From Helicoverpa zea (Eukaryota; Arthropoda; Insecta; Lepidoptera; Noctuidae): DNA of 64,000 bases. This document shows, one piece after another, positions 47,801 to 52,900 of this stretch. Positions within the stretch are counted from its first letter, which is position 1. Every line of letters begins with the position of its first letter. The position numbers were made by a program, and so were the translations under genes. The notes under the pieces were generated by a model that saw only the letters and a program-made list of their open reading frames with translations, did not search any database and had not been told where the DNA came from. The stretch is from NCBI RefSeq assembly GCF_022581195.2, contig NC_061463.1, positions 4,464,001 through 4,528,000 of the forward strand. Reading direction: 5' to 3'.

Positions 47801-49840
47801 CATTTGTTTGTCTGATGAGAAATGAAGTGTTTTTGTACTGTCTAATAATTCATCAACGAATTTAAGCATTGTGACTGTCGCAGACCTGTCTATAAATTAG
47901 CGTTTGTGTTGAAGAAAGGCGCGTCTCAAAACACAATCTCTGGGACGCTAATCTTAGTAATCCTACCAAAGACTTACGTACCTAAGGGATGATTAGAGTT
48001 TCCAGACAATGTTTTGCTGACAGAGGCAGTTCATTGTGAAATAGTTGTATTGTACGCAGTGAAATTGACATTTAATTTACCCAAAACACAGAGGTATTTA
48101 TTTATAACCTAAACAAAGCCTGGGATCCAGGCCACAAGAGACAATTAATGGGGTCTATTTAATTAATTGTTCTGTACTGCTTATGAGGATAATTTGTAAC
48201 GAGTTTTGTAATTTATCTAGGTATAGTACTTACCTATTTATTTTCATTACGTTAACACTTGTTCTTTTTACTTCGAAATGATATCATCCGTATAATTAGG
48301 ATTACGTGGGCATAATTCAATTTGGGAACAATAATAGTCAGACAACTTTAGGACAATACTTCATTTATGTCATGGCTTTTTTGCAGTTTGGATAAACAAA
48401 CAATCTTCTCAAGTGTGTGATATCCCTGTAATATTTACTTCCATTCACATTAGACCCAATAAAGCCAATATCAGGTCGAAATTGCGACCAAATTCCAATC
48501 TTCGAGGTTAGATGGTAACAAAATCTAATATACGTTATCCATTGCGTTTAGGCCTACTAAAGCCGTGTGGCACGGCGCTAATCCTAATGGTGAGCCAGCA
48601 ATGGACGCATACTGCGATGCCTGGCACAGCAGTAGTCCGGACAAGTTCGGGCTCGCGTCATCGCTTCGCTCCAATAAGCTTTTAGACCAAGAAACGTAAG
48701 TGGTTTTGAATTTTTATACAATGTGTTTACAAAAAATTACAATAAAGATTAAAAACTATCCTAGTAAAGAAAAAAAACTAAACTTAAAAAAAAGTATTAA
48801 TACATTAACCTCTATCGTTGTCATTATACACTTCAGTTTTATATTGGCGTTCTGTTCAGAAATGACTGGTATGGTAATTTGTTAAAATTTTAACATTTTC
48901 CAAATGATTTCACTTTGCTTTAATTCCTACAAAGGAAAATAAGTTGTTCCGAATTTGAGAATATATGCACTATTACACCGAAGCCATGCCTGGTTAAAAT
49001 AATCATGCCTTCTATCGTAACTATTATGACAGAAAAGAAAATTCTCTATAACTACGTCCGTTGTGCTGAAAATATTTTTCAACAACATTTTCTTTTCCCA
49101 GATATTCGTGCAGTAGTAGACTAATAGTGTTATGTGTGGAAGCAACGCCAGTAGATACAGTTAGAAGAAAAAAACGATCTAAGTAAGTAAACTTCAACGT
49201 ATTAAAACTCCTGCGTTCTTCTTTTCCTACTATTTTTACAAGATCTCCATAATTTTTGCAGCAATGGCAAAGTAAACATCTAGTGCAGACTTGAATTAAA
49301 ATATTATTCACTTTATAAAAATTCTTTAGACTTTAAGGAATTCCTCTATAGCAAACGTTGCGTCATCATCTTTTAGTTTTTTAGCGAAAAACTTGCTCTT
49401 GTTTGTTTTTTGCGTTTTCCACTGTGCGAAAGTAATTGGATCTTCCTTCTTAACTTATTTATATAAAGTAGGTGCTTTCGCAGTACGGTCAACACTTTGT
49501 GCGATGAACATGTTTGTTGGCTGTGGTCTGTGTATCATAAATACATACACATATTAATTATACGTACTGTATGTAGTTTCACACAGTAGTGTTATCACTT
49601 ATAACACAAGCTTATCTGAAAGTGGTCACCAGATATTAAAGATCACTACCCCTGTCTACTAATTATCTAGTCCTATAATATGTTTACGAGCATTGTCACA
49701 GATAAACACCCTCTACGGGAGACTTTCCAACCAATGAATTCATTGGTTACGTTTTTTCTCGCAGGTACCACAACGTGTCAGAAAAATTGCAATTTTTAAA
49801 CGATATCGAAGAAAGAAACGAAACTAGGCGAAAATTATAG
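8691..49840 (+). CDS. Mp: Multiplexin (collagen XV/XVIII), membrane-anchored short form with endostatin domain, 21 exons
   Basis: The 21 coding segments join in phase to 2631 nt, or 876 residues plus stop. Domains seen: signal-anchor-like hydrophobic span 11-35; stem 36-82; Gly-X-Y blocks at 83-91, 115-195, 215-304, 327-395, 408-476, 488-517 and 528-539; acidic linker about 564-585; trimerisation domain about 586-640; hinge to about 673; endostatin about 674-840 with Cys 697, 798, 828 and 836; basic tail. Known family role: trimeric basement-membrane collagens whose C-terminal endostatin can be released and affects cell migration and matrix signalling. The N-terminal thrombospondin-like domain is missing. 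The uncleaved-looking hydrophobic N-terminus suggests a type II membrane protein (inference). Small extra exons in the long introns cannot be excluded. Confidence 0.9.
10280..11578 (+). CDS. LINE reverse transcriptase, C-terminal fragment
   Basis: Open frame of about 433 codons, stop-free from 10280 to the TAA at 11576-11578. Visible RT blocks in order: QNGFRKHRST; LLDMTKAYDKV (first catalytic Asp); IPQGSVIGCLLFLIYINDL; FADD at 10742-10753 (catalytic Asp pair); then LGVTIDTNLNW and the thumb/C-terminal region. The C-terminal block YVMSIKIYNKIPETLK resembles the same part of the minus-strand LINE at 55.4 kb. There is no internal stop or frameshift, so the copy is fairly recent. It lacks the endonuclease and the N-terminal RT, so it cannot be autonomous. 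Confidence 0.85.
   Translation, partial: FTYINYNRVYNFCEKYKILDESQNGFRKHRSTTLAVYKYMQEAINIVNKKQYAVGILLDMTKAYDKVQFSILLDKLYKIGIRGKAHKWFTSYLKNREQYVEIESCNPDLKQIINIRSDKKIINASIPQGSVIGCLLFLIYINDLPKITKEPCVLFADDISLLTACDNTVGLNERLQNIFDKIAEWMKDHYLEINYEKTKLITFYPYQKSPLEINFTTNGTKIENVKEFTLLGVTIDTNLNWKTHVKNIRSKLSRFAYALREIKKTTDFHTALTTYYAYAYAWLSYGIILWGNSTDTPSLFTLQKKLIRILTNIDQMDSCQPYFKKHQILTLPCIYILEICKFVRNNLTFFTKRGDKHTNRSLRHRNRLMLPTSNMTLHSNSPYVMSIKIYNKIPETLKKVTSNILFIKKLKQILINKAYYNINEYMNDKNLK
10280..11981 (+). mobile_element. CR1/jockey-like LINE, 5'-truncated
   Basis: The 3' half of a non-LTR retrotransposon. It carries the reverse-transcriptase ORF described separately, then an AT-rich 3' UTR, then AATAAAG and a tail of three 8-bp units (aagtattg, 11953-11976) plus a partial fourth. 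Short tandem 3' tails instead of poly-A are known in CR1-type LINEs. The 5' end is cut within the fingers part of RT; recognisable similarity fades near 10280. It lies in intron 1 in the same orientation as the gene. I could not fix a target-site duplication. Confidence 0.85.
12683..12781 (+). mobile_element. Helitron-like fragment, 3' end
   Basis: The sequence 'ggggaggtagcttaga...' runs to 'gatgcgggtgaaactg' and ends 'ggaagCTAG^T', the same layout as the 3' end (read in reverse) of the minus-strand fragment at 23.0 kb. The 3' hairpin is weakened by substitutions. The 5' end is not recognised. Confidence 0.5.
15292..15487. mobile_element. TIR element, 'gtcggccgacagt' family, copy 2
   Basis: The left side 'aagtcggccgatagttt' pairs in inverted orientation with the right side 'gaatgtcgaccgattatt'. 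It shares 'ggtatcagaccga' and 'aaccatcgg' with the element at 6.0-6.3 kb but is about 110 bases shorter, so it appears internally deleted. Both copies begin with 'cagcacactg'. Confidence 0.55.
18035..18060. repeat. Perfect 10-bp hairpin
   Basis: The arms cgaacgcttt (18035-18044) and aaagcgttcg (18051-18060) enclose the loop cagcgg. It stands out as a CG-containing island in AT-rich intron 1. No poly-U or coding context suggests a specific role. Confidence 0.6.
19780..19990 (+). mobile_element. Helitron-like fragment, 5' end
   Basis: It begins A^TCTATACTAATATAATTAAG, the 5' signature shared (in reverse) with the elements at 43.8 and 59.9 kb. The next bases (ctccaaaaaaactacaccga) resemble the 'accgatttgaaaaat' part of lepidopteran elements. 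No CTAG end was found, so the copy is 3'-truncated and its right limit is approximate. Confidence 0.45.
22266..22450 (+). pseudogene. LINE ORF2 C-terminal remnant
   Basis: Translated from 22266, the frame contains RSRRLSWYGHVMRRDD and GRGRPKKRWMDCLKDDM. This is the conserved C-terminal tail of many insect LINE ORF2 proteins (RLRWYGHVxR ... RGRPKKRW type). The upstream RT domain is missing and the frame drifts into a (ca)n run after 22450. It is a degraded fragment, not a host gene. Confidence 0.75.
22833..22979. mobile_element. 147-bp MITE, copy 1
   Basis: The terminus 'ccttactacaaaaactt' is inverted at the right as 'aagtttttgtggtaag'. A TA dinucleotide flanks both sides (22831-22832 and 22980-22981), consistent with Tc1/mariner-type insertion. 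It has the same length as, and is nearly identical to, the element at 23224-23370. Confidence 0.75.
23007..23185 (-). mobile_element. Helitron-like fragment between two MITE copies
   Basis: On the minus strand it ends with the hairpin cgcgggtgaaaccgcgg followed by aggaagCTAG, the Helitron-like 3' terminus. The upstream body (ggtagcttagaccctgg) matches the fragment at 12.7 kb. The 5' end is not recognised and the right limit is approximate. Confidence 0.55.
23224..23370. mobile_element. 147-bp MITE, copy 2
   Basis: A second copy of the element at 22833-22979, with the same inverted termini and the interior 'ggctgcaaaatgaacc' and 'cgtcataatttgacattttt'. It is flanked by TA at 23222-23223 and 23371-23372. 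Separate TA flanks indicate two insertions of one family rather than a segmental duplication. Confidence 0.75.
24473..24646 (-). mobile_element. Helitron-like short element
   Basis: Minus-strand 5' end TCTATATAATATAACAG; 3' end 'gaagCTAG^T' preceded by the CG-rich 'gggacgcgagtgaaactgcgg'-like hairpin region, now imperfect. It is about 174 bp. It shares 'ataggatag/ctatcctatgtcc' motifs with the element at 43.8 kb. Confidence 0.55.
26283..26600 (-). mobile_element. AT-rich LINE 3' end with pentanucleotide tail
   Basis: On the plus strand a run of aaaat/aaaaat units (26289-26330) is followed by 'acatttatttcaggt'. Read on the minus strand this is AATAAATGT then tandem ATTTT units, the LINE tail layout seen elsewhere here. 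The adjoining AT-rich stretch is probably 3' UTR. No RT coding is recognisable. Confidence 0.45.
27128..27176 (+). CDS. Mp: Multiplexin exon 2: stem
   Basis: Acceptor ttctttgcag, 49 nt, donor t|gtaagt. It enters in phase 0 and leaves in phase 1. It encodes VNPDENRLAVVSHTSP (residues 64-79), a polar non-collagenous stem between the membrane span and the first Gly-X-Y triplets. Its phase match with both exon 1 and exon 3 supports the call. Confidence 0.75.
27177..27672 (+). other. Intron 2
   Basis: 496 bases, gtaagtgg to ttccgattcag, phase 1. AT-rich, with no feature that I can support. Open frames in it are by-products of low stop density. Confidence 0.6.
27673..27707 (+). CDS. Mp: Multiplexin exon 3: mini-collagen start
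   Basis: A 35-nt micro-exon entering in phase 1 and leaving in phase 0 (donor aac|gtaagt). It encodes FI plus three triplets, GDK GEK GEN (residues 83-91). These triplets are separated from the main helix by the 23-residue non-helical segment in exon 4. Confidence 0.8.
27708..28474 (+). other. Intron 3
   Basis: 767 bases, gtaagtac to tatttggcag, phase 0. I see no repeat or gene in it. Confidence 0.6.
28475..28606 (+). CDS. Mp: Multiplexin exon 4: C-x-C segment and first Gly-X-Y run
   Basis: Residues 92-135 in phase 0. ALGQCRCSFNDISQILEV and five more residues form a non-collagenous segment whose Cys96 and Cys98 could make interchain disulfides at the N-terminal edge of the helix (inference). 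Seven triplets starting GPP GPQ GPT follow. The donor acg|gtaaca is weaker than its neighbours but is forced by the loss of Gly-X-Y phase beyond it. Confidence 0.88.
28607..30373 (+). other. Intron 4
   Basis: 1767 bases, phase 0. AT-rich; I found no repeat with defined ends and no gene. Confidence 0.6.
30374..30568 (+). CDS. Mp: Multiplexin exon 5: collagenous
   Basis: Residues 136-200: twenty uninterrupted triplets from GQM to GPI, rich in GPK, GDR and GER charged triplets and ending in three GPP. The non-helical TSALI follows. Acceptor tattatttcag, donor ata|gtgagt, phase 0 at both ends, as usual for collagen exons coding whole triplets. Confidence 0.95.
30721..31378. mobile_element. Foldback element with 186-bp inverted arms
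   Basis: The left arm 30721-30906 (starts atcccaccaaaaacatt) is the reverse complement of the right arm 31193-31378, with few mismatches. The spacer of about 286 bases has no coding capacity. The arms are long for a MITE, and the unit would form a strong stem in the intron RNA. I could not define a target-site duplication. Confidence 0.85.
31421..31814. mobile_element. MITE with perfect 28-bp TIRs
   Basis: Bases 31421-31448 (starting gggtgtgtcgttcacaatca) are exactly the reverse complement of 31787-31814. The 394-bp unit has no coding capacity. It lies 42 bases after the foldback element. The superfamily is not determined because the flanks show no clear duplication. Confidence 0.85.
32107..32341. 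mobile_element. MITE with 62-bp TIRs
   Basis: The left arm 32107-32168 (attatagttcggtcattcag...) and right arm 32280-32341 are inverted copies with a single mismatch. The spacer is 111 bp. A TA at each end is compatible with a Tc1/mariner-type target but could be part of the TIR. The TIR carries several CG dinucleotides in AT-rich surroundings. Confidence 0.85.
32590..32945. repeat. Dispersed repeat candidate with GC-rich end
   Basis: Contains 'cggtcagtgagtcagtgaca' and a GC-rich block (aaatagccgcgaaacgcttcg ... gccgtgcccgctttgctcgag) that I associate with repeats common in moth genomes. There is no second copy in the window, so family and limits are uncertain. Confidence 0.35.
33521..33820. 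mobile_element. TIR element, 'agcggagat' family, copy 2
   Basis: The left end catggaggaaggaaagatag, with cggagatg following, is inverted at the right as catctccgctagtcatttt...ccatgg. The interior shares 'aaccaatctgtc', 'attttattttgaaaataat' and 'agtaacgttcctcg' with the copy at 60.4-60.75 kb. No ORF. This is the best preserved copy of the three. Confidence 0.75.
35183..35341 (+). CDS. Mp: Multiplexin exon 6: collagenous
   Basis: Residues 201-253. ESTGLYGSSNPGVL is a non-helical break, then thirteen triplets from GPP to GER, many with charged residues (GER, GNK, GDK). Acceptor tgttacgcag, donor agg|gtgagt, phase 0. Confidence 0.95.
35342..36391 (+). other. Intron 6
   Basis: 1050 bases, phase 0, ending ctgtgttacag. 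No feature that I can support. Confidence 0.6.
36392..36509 (+). CDS. Mp: Multiplexin exon 7: collagenous, with one Gly replaced
   Basis: Residues 254-292 plus the first base of Gly293. The triplet series GYV ... GPH GRP is followed by AEK instead of GxK: codon GCC at 36491-36493 gives Ala287 where glycine is expected. The pattern then resumes in the same phase (GEK GAR). Donor aaag|gtacaa, phase 1. Confidence 0.93.
36510..36968 (+). other. Intron 7
   Basis: 459 bases, phase 1, gtacaaac to gaactcag. No repeat recognised. Confidence 0.6.
36969..37052 (+). CDS. Mp: Multiplexin exon 8: end of a collagen block
   Basis: Residues 293-320: GAR GLP GPP GPA, then the non-helical segment VSAVSENAISTDVTRT. 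Enters and leaves in phase 1 (donor ctg|gtaaga). Confidence 0.92.
37053..40065 (+). other. Intron 8
   Basis: 3013 bases, phase 1, gtaagaca to attttcacag. AT-rich, with no repeat having definable ends. Short frames on both strands have no recognisable similarity. An alternative short collagen exon is not visible but cannot be excluded. Confidence 0.55.
40066..40118 (+). CDS. Mp: Multiplexin exon 9: short collagenous exon
   Basis: 53 nt. It completes Glu321, then encodes AALLK and four triplets, GGK GDT GEK GDK (to residue 338). Acceptor attttcacag, donor aag|gtaatt, phase 0 out. Confidence 0.9.
40119..40499 (+). other. Intron 9
   Basis: 381 bases, phase 0, AT-rich, ending ttttattcag. Nothing else seen. 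Confidence 0.6.
40500..40706 (+). CDS. Mp: Multiplexin exon 10: collagenous
   Basis: Residues 339-407: nineteen triplets from GEK to GPV, then the non-helical AISRDEALVLTK. Acceptor tttattcag, donor aag|gtaagt, phase 0. Confidence 0.95.
40707..41027 (+). other. Intron 10
   Basis: 321 bases, phase 0, ending ttttttatcag. No feature seen. Confidence 0.6.
41028..41171 (+). CDS. Mp: Multiplexin exon 11: collagenous
   Basis: Residues 408-455: sixteen uninterrupted triplets, GDK GES GPR ... GLP GWT. The Trp in the last triplet is unusual for a collagen helix. Donor acg|gtgaga, phase 0. Confidence 0.95.
41172..41507 (+). other. Intron 11
   Basis: 336 bases, phase 0, ending acatttgacag. No feature seen. 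Confidence 0.6.
41508..41597 (+). CDS. Mp: Multiplexin exon 12: collagenous
   Basis: Residues 456-485: seven triplets, GPP to GDP, then the break GGAPLDLEK. Donor aag|gtattt is weak, but phase 0 agrees with exon 13. Confidence 0.93.
41598..42685 (+). other. Intron 12
   Basis: 1088 bases, phase 0, ending tttatattaag. No repeat or gene that I can support. Confidence 0.6.
42686..42920 (+). CDS. Mp: Multiplexin exon 13: last collagen blocks and start of NC1
   Basis: Residues 486-563. Ten triplets (GEK ... GTP), the break ATNIQYMTVP, then four GPP triplets (528-539) form the final short helix. Next comes the non-collagenous GVYPNEVPDTLTDSPG linker. The GPP block is strongly GC-rich compared with the flanks. 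Donor gag|gtgagt, phase 1. Confidence 0.95.
42921..43396 (+). other. Intron 13
   Basis: 476 bases, phase 1, ending gttttcccag. No feature seen; the frames crossing it are chance. Confidence 0.6.
43397..43509 (+). CDS. Mp: Multiplexin exon 14: acidic linker and start of trimerisation domain
   Basis: Residues 564-601. An Asp/Glu-rich segment (DNADFEDDED) leads into AIVGTILFKTTDSLIR, the first strand region of the multiplexin trimerisation domain. Enters in phase 1, leaves in phase 0 (cgt|gtaagt). Confidence 0.93.
43585..43677 (+). CDS. Mp: Multiplexin exon 15: trimerisation domain core
   Basis: Residues 602-632. GTLAYVIQEQALLVRVNNGW corresponds to the core of the collagen XV/XVIII trimerisation domain (pattern L.FV.E...LYVRV.NGF). 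It sits after a 75-base intron. Donor gct|gtgagt, phase 0. Confidence 0.95.
43775..43992 (-). mobile_element. Helitron-like element ending CTAC
   Basis: Minus-strand 5' end TCCCTACTAATATTATAAAT; 3' end with the hairpin gcgggcgaagccgcgggcgg and then aagCTAC^AT. The ~218-bp unit contains 'gttacgctttcacgtctaaac' and an 'agacagagagacaga' run. A CTAY end is the documented form for Lep1-type lepidopteran elements. Confidence 0.6.
45281..45295. repeat. Target-site duplication of SINE, left copy
   Basis: The 15-base sequence tacagaatctcaaca directly precedes the SINE and is repeated exactly at 45686-45700. Confidence 0.85.
45296..45685 (-). mobile_element. tRNA-derived SINE, complete with TSD
   Basis: Read on the minus strand it starts gtcgtggtggcctagtggg. 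Box A TGGCCTAGTGG lies at 45668-45678 and box B GGTTCGATCCC at 45624-45634. A tRNA-unrelated body of about 300 bases follows, ending in a short ATG-repeat tail (plus-strand catcatcatc). A perfect 15-bp duplication flanks the 390-bp insert. A 3' fragment of the same family lies at 57783-57852. The pol III boxes look intact. Confidence 0.88.
45686..45700. repeat. Target-site duplication of SINE, right copy
   Basis: Exact repeat of 45281-45295, marking the 5' side of the minus-strand SINE. Confidence 0.85.
45898..46020 (+). CDS. Mp: Multiplexin exon 16: end of trimerisation domain and hinge
   Basis: Residues 633-673. MGSLLAIHTPP closes the trimerisation domain. A Pro/Ser/Gly-containing hinge (AGGPTRSPLQNILETSS) and LVHHKNPAIEGPV follow. 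In vertebrates this hinge is where proteases free endostatin; no specific site can be read here. Phase 0 at both ends. Confidence 0.93.
46021..46677 (+). other. Intron 16
   Basis: 657 bases, phase 0, gtaagttt to tttaacag. No feature seen. Confidence 0.6.
46678..46808 (+). CDS. Mp: Multiplexin exon 17: endostatin N-terminal part
   Basis: Residues 674-716 plus two bases of Arg717. LRLAALNEPHTGDMHG aligns with the endostatin start (HLVALNTPLSGGMRG type). Cys697 in NYEC is the first conserved cysteine and DGTFRAFISSR is the most conserved block. The histidine expected in H-L-V-A-L is Arg675 here. Donor ag|gtaaga, phase 2. Confidence 0.95.
46809..47091 (+). other. Intron 17
   Basis: 283 bases, phase 2, ending cttgtcatcag. 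No feature seen. Confidence 0.6.
47092..47271 (+). CDS. Mp: Multiplexin exon 18: endostatin middle part
   Basis: Residues 717-776. VQTIDSIVSWVDREIPVVN, then GDVLFNSWGEMFDGSGALF and ARIYSFSGQNVLMDPGW match the central endostatin strands (ELLFPSWEALFSG, ARIFSFDGKDV types). The acidic residue before LF is kept (GDVLF). Phase 2 at both ends. Confidence 0.95.
47272..48551 (+). other. Intron 18
   Basis: 1280 bases, phase 2, gtacgtat to attgcgtttag. I see no repeat with definable ends and no gene. Confidence 0.6.
48552..48695 (+). CDS. Mp: Multiplexin exon 19: endostatin C-terminal part
   Basis: Residues 777-824. PTKAVWHGANPNG matches the conserved KSVWHGSDPNG. Cys798 in AYCDAW is the second conserved cysteine. 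ASSLRSNKLLDQ corresponds to ASSLLGGRLLGQ. Phase 2 in and out. Confidence 0.95.
48696..49101 (+). other. Intron 19
   Basis: 406 bases, phase 2, gtaagtgg to tcttttcccag. No feature seen. Confidence 0.6.
49102..49182 (+). CDS. Mp: Multiplexin exon 20: last endostatin strand and basic site
   Basis: Residues 825-851. YSCSSRLIVLCVEA carries Cys828 and Cys836, which close the endostatin disulfides. PVDTVRRKKRSK follows; RKKR (847-850) fits the R-X-K/R-R furin-type consensus. The donor aa|gtaagt is strong. If the intron is not removed, translation stops at once (AAG TAA), giving a protein ending RRKKRSK. Confidence 0.9.
49183..49764 (+). other. Intron 20
   Basis: 582 bases, phase 2, ending ttttctcgcag. 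It begins with an in-frame stop, so retention would give a shorter C-terminus. No clear AATAAA was seen inside. Confidence 0.6.
49765..49840 (+). CDS. Mp: Multiplexin exon 21: C-terminal tail and stop
   Basis: Residues 852-876, then TAG at 49838-49840. YHNVSEKLQFLNDIEERNETRRKL is a charged, probably helical tail beyond endostatin. It has two N-glycosylation sequons (NVS at 855, NET at 870) and a basic end. I do not recognise this tail from vertebrate members, which end soon after the last endostatin strand. Phase and the splice site gcag|g support the exon. Confidence 0.8.
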
Positions 49841-49990
49841 ACATTGACTAGCTATTTTTACTAGACATTAAGAGAATTTTGTGAAGACTGTAAATAAATT
49901 GTATGTAGATAAATACGTTTTCGTAAAGCAATGATTCCGGTGGAACATATCGACAATATTTACTGAAATAAATAAACGATGCTGTAAATG
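49841..49990 (+). other. 3' UTR of multiplexin (minimum extent)
   Basis: AT-rich sequence directly after the stop, containing the first polyadenylation signals. The true 3' end may lie further on, since AATAAA-like hexamers recur up to about 51.4 kb. Confidence 0.6.
49893..49976 (+). terminator. Polyadenylation signals
   Basis: Canonical AATAAA occurs at 49893-49898 and twice in overlap at 49967-49976, 53 to 136 bases after the stop. Which one is used cannot be told from the sequence. Confidence 0.6.
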
Positions 49991-52900
49991 GTTTCTCTAA
50001 AAGCAGTGGTGCGATGTAATTCCGAACTCGTGTACGGCAGAAAATATTTCAACCCTTTTTTTGCTTTTCGATTGACATTTTATTCATTTCTGTTCCGTTT
50101 ATAAGTAGAAATTACAAGATACCTTCGTAAAAACTGAAATTATTGACGTTCATAATTAATTTACCTACAAAAAGTAAAAGTTGCGACAAGGTCAAACAAA
50201 AGCCTATCTGGCTGGAACAAAACAAAACGTCTTGAGCAAATGACAAGAAAAGACAGCCGTATTTATTTATGTTGAAATAAAATGCCAAGTTTTTGTTCTT
50301 AAATCATATTTTCCCTTGAAAATATTACGTTCAAAGAACTTGTCAAAAAGGTCTTCGTTCTGGCAAAAATTCTCGGCGCAAACTTTTTGTAGTTAAAATT
50401 CTAAAATGCTTTGTTCTATAAGTAGGTCGAATGTTTCTTATATTATTTTCTAGCTCGTCATTATAATGTGCTCAAAGTATAACTGTCTATATGATAAACG
50501 CCAATACTATCGTTATCACTGAATTTAGAAAAAGCGTGAATTACTTTTATGAGTTACATTTCCGTATATTTGTAAATAGCAAATTTTAATCACTGTATGT
50601 AATAATTTATTATTGTAAATAACTTTCTATACTTCTAATTAGTTCAGCTAAGAGCGAGTGCTTTTATTTTAAGCAATTTTAAAATTATAATTGTTTCGAC
50701 GTTGACATTGTATGAAAAAAATAATTCTAAATGTATTATTTCTAAATTAATACGTTCTACGGCCTCCATCTTTGAAGCCTAATTATTAATTATAAATGTA
50801 ATTAAAATGGAATGTTAATATTAAAATAGCTACAATTAGTGTTGTATTTTCTCTGTATATATTTATTGTATATTTATATTGGGACTGTTCTCATACTATG
50901 TTTTTAGTGTTTGTAAATATAATTATAACTATTCCCTAAGATCCGTCCGTCAAATAATATCAAAATTGACGAGTAAAAAATCCTACAAAATTATGGAAAT
51001 TTCCTTCGTGCTTGCTCCCAATTATGAACCAATATAAAAATGTTATTTGACCAAAATAAGGCATCCTCAAACCACATATCATTTTACCCAATATTTTGTA
51101 CAAAGTTATACTTTTGTATTTTAACTTTCGGATGCCATTGCCAACGAGAAGCCAGTGTAGCGTGAGAACAGTCTACCTGTGATAAGTCAATATAAAATAA
51201 ATGTCGACTCTATTGTTTAGCGGGTAAAGTTTATTTTACTTTAATTCATAGACGCATCAATTGTAAGTGTCAAGTGAAATGATATAACTAATAATCGTAA
51301 GGACCTTGTAATTTTTCATTGTTAAAAAAAAGAACGAATGCTAGGTAAAATTTTATTGTACTTAATAAGTACAGATTGTTTTGAAAATAAAAAGAAGGTT
51401 TTTTATTAAGTTTGTAGTTTGTTTTGTATCCTCTTAGCTTTCAAACCCCGTAAAGATTGTATAAATAGATGAAACGTAAGGATAAAACCTACTTTCATAG
51501 TTTAGCTCCTGGAACATATTTGCATAGGTCAGTAGTGAGTAATTAGGTTTTCATCTGATGCTTCCTACACATATACATTTACATATTGCATTGAGCGTAG
51601 GTGTATGTAAAAGGTCATACCTACACAGTTGTTAACATTTAGGATCTTGTGATGCTCATATGCATAATTGTTACTGAATAATATAATAATTGTTCAAGTA
51701 TCATCAAAAGCTAAAACAAGGTATGATACACATGGGCTGCGGGTTGTTCGAAAGAGATACCGCGGCCCTGGTACATAAAAGGCCTACAACGGAACACGAC
51801 GGTTTTTAGTCAGTAAGAGTCTGACACTCCCTCGCCGCTGCTAACCCTGATTTTTGATGTCGTTAAAAAAAGCATGATACACATTATTAAATACCTTCTT
51901 TACATCTAGGAAATTATTTAAAGTAAGCACTGAAATAAAAATACCCCAAAACCTATATTCCCATAATTTTAAACAGAAACCATAAATAATTTACTTTGCG
52001 AAAGAAATATGAACGCAACTCAAATAAAGCATAATAAAATTATACGAGCAGAATATAAAATCCGAACAATAATTCGCGGTAACTAAGTTAGTGGTTTATT
52101 TCAATGCGTTTATGCAAATATAGTTACATACACGCGTGCCGTTCCTGCTTTAGTTAAGCTAGACATGCGATGATTAAGCCTACTTGCAGAATCTACGATT
52201 TATTGTGATATAATGAGGCATAGTTTTATTGGGTGGGTAGTTAAAAAATAATACTTTAAAAATCTAAAAAACACGCTTTTGATTTGAGCCAAGTTTACGA
52301 TAAAGGGTCAACTAGTACCAAAAATAATAAATCATTTTTAGATACCCCTAAGTCAAACTCAAACTCCAAAATCAAGGATATTTTTCACATTCCATATTTT
52401 AATATATCAGCAAAGTTTCTACATACGGCACATAACTTCAGCCACTTTGCATAGATTTCAGTGGAGTTTCAAAAAACTACAAAAAGTACGGGAGCTGGCA
52501 TGCATTGCCTACCAAAGCGAGCCATTGACCCCAATTGACTTTTTCTGCAACGAATTTGCATGTGATAGGGTTTTTGTTTTCTATGCTTCTCTAGTTATCT
52601 AGAATATTCTGGGCAATTTTACTTTAAAATTTTATAGGCATTCATATAAGTGTTGTGGCTATTTTTAACTGGCTATATTCTGTAAATTAGATTGTAGAAC
52701 GAAGCTTATTGTGTTCAAGTAAAAAATATAGTAAAAATCGATCTCAAATAAAAAATCCGGCTTACTCCAGACTTTTCGTTAATACTTAAACTTTCTAACC
52801 GCAGCCTGACCTTACAACTCAACACGAGGCAAGTTGAAGTATTCCGCAAAAACTTTAATAAAAGATTTTAAGTAATCCAAAACATGGAACGTGGGTAGCT

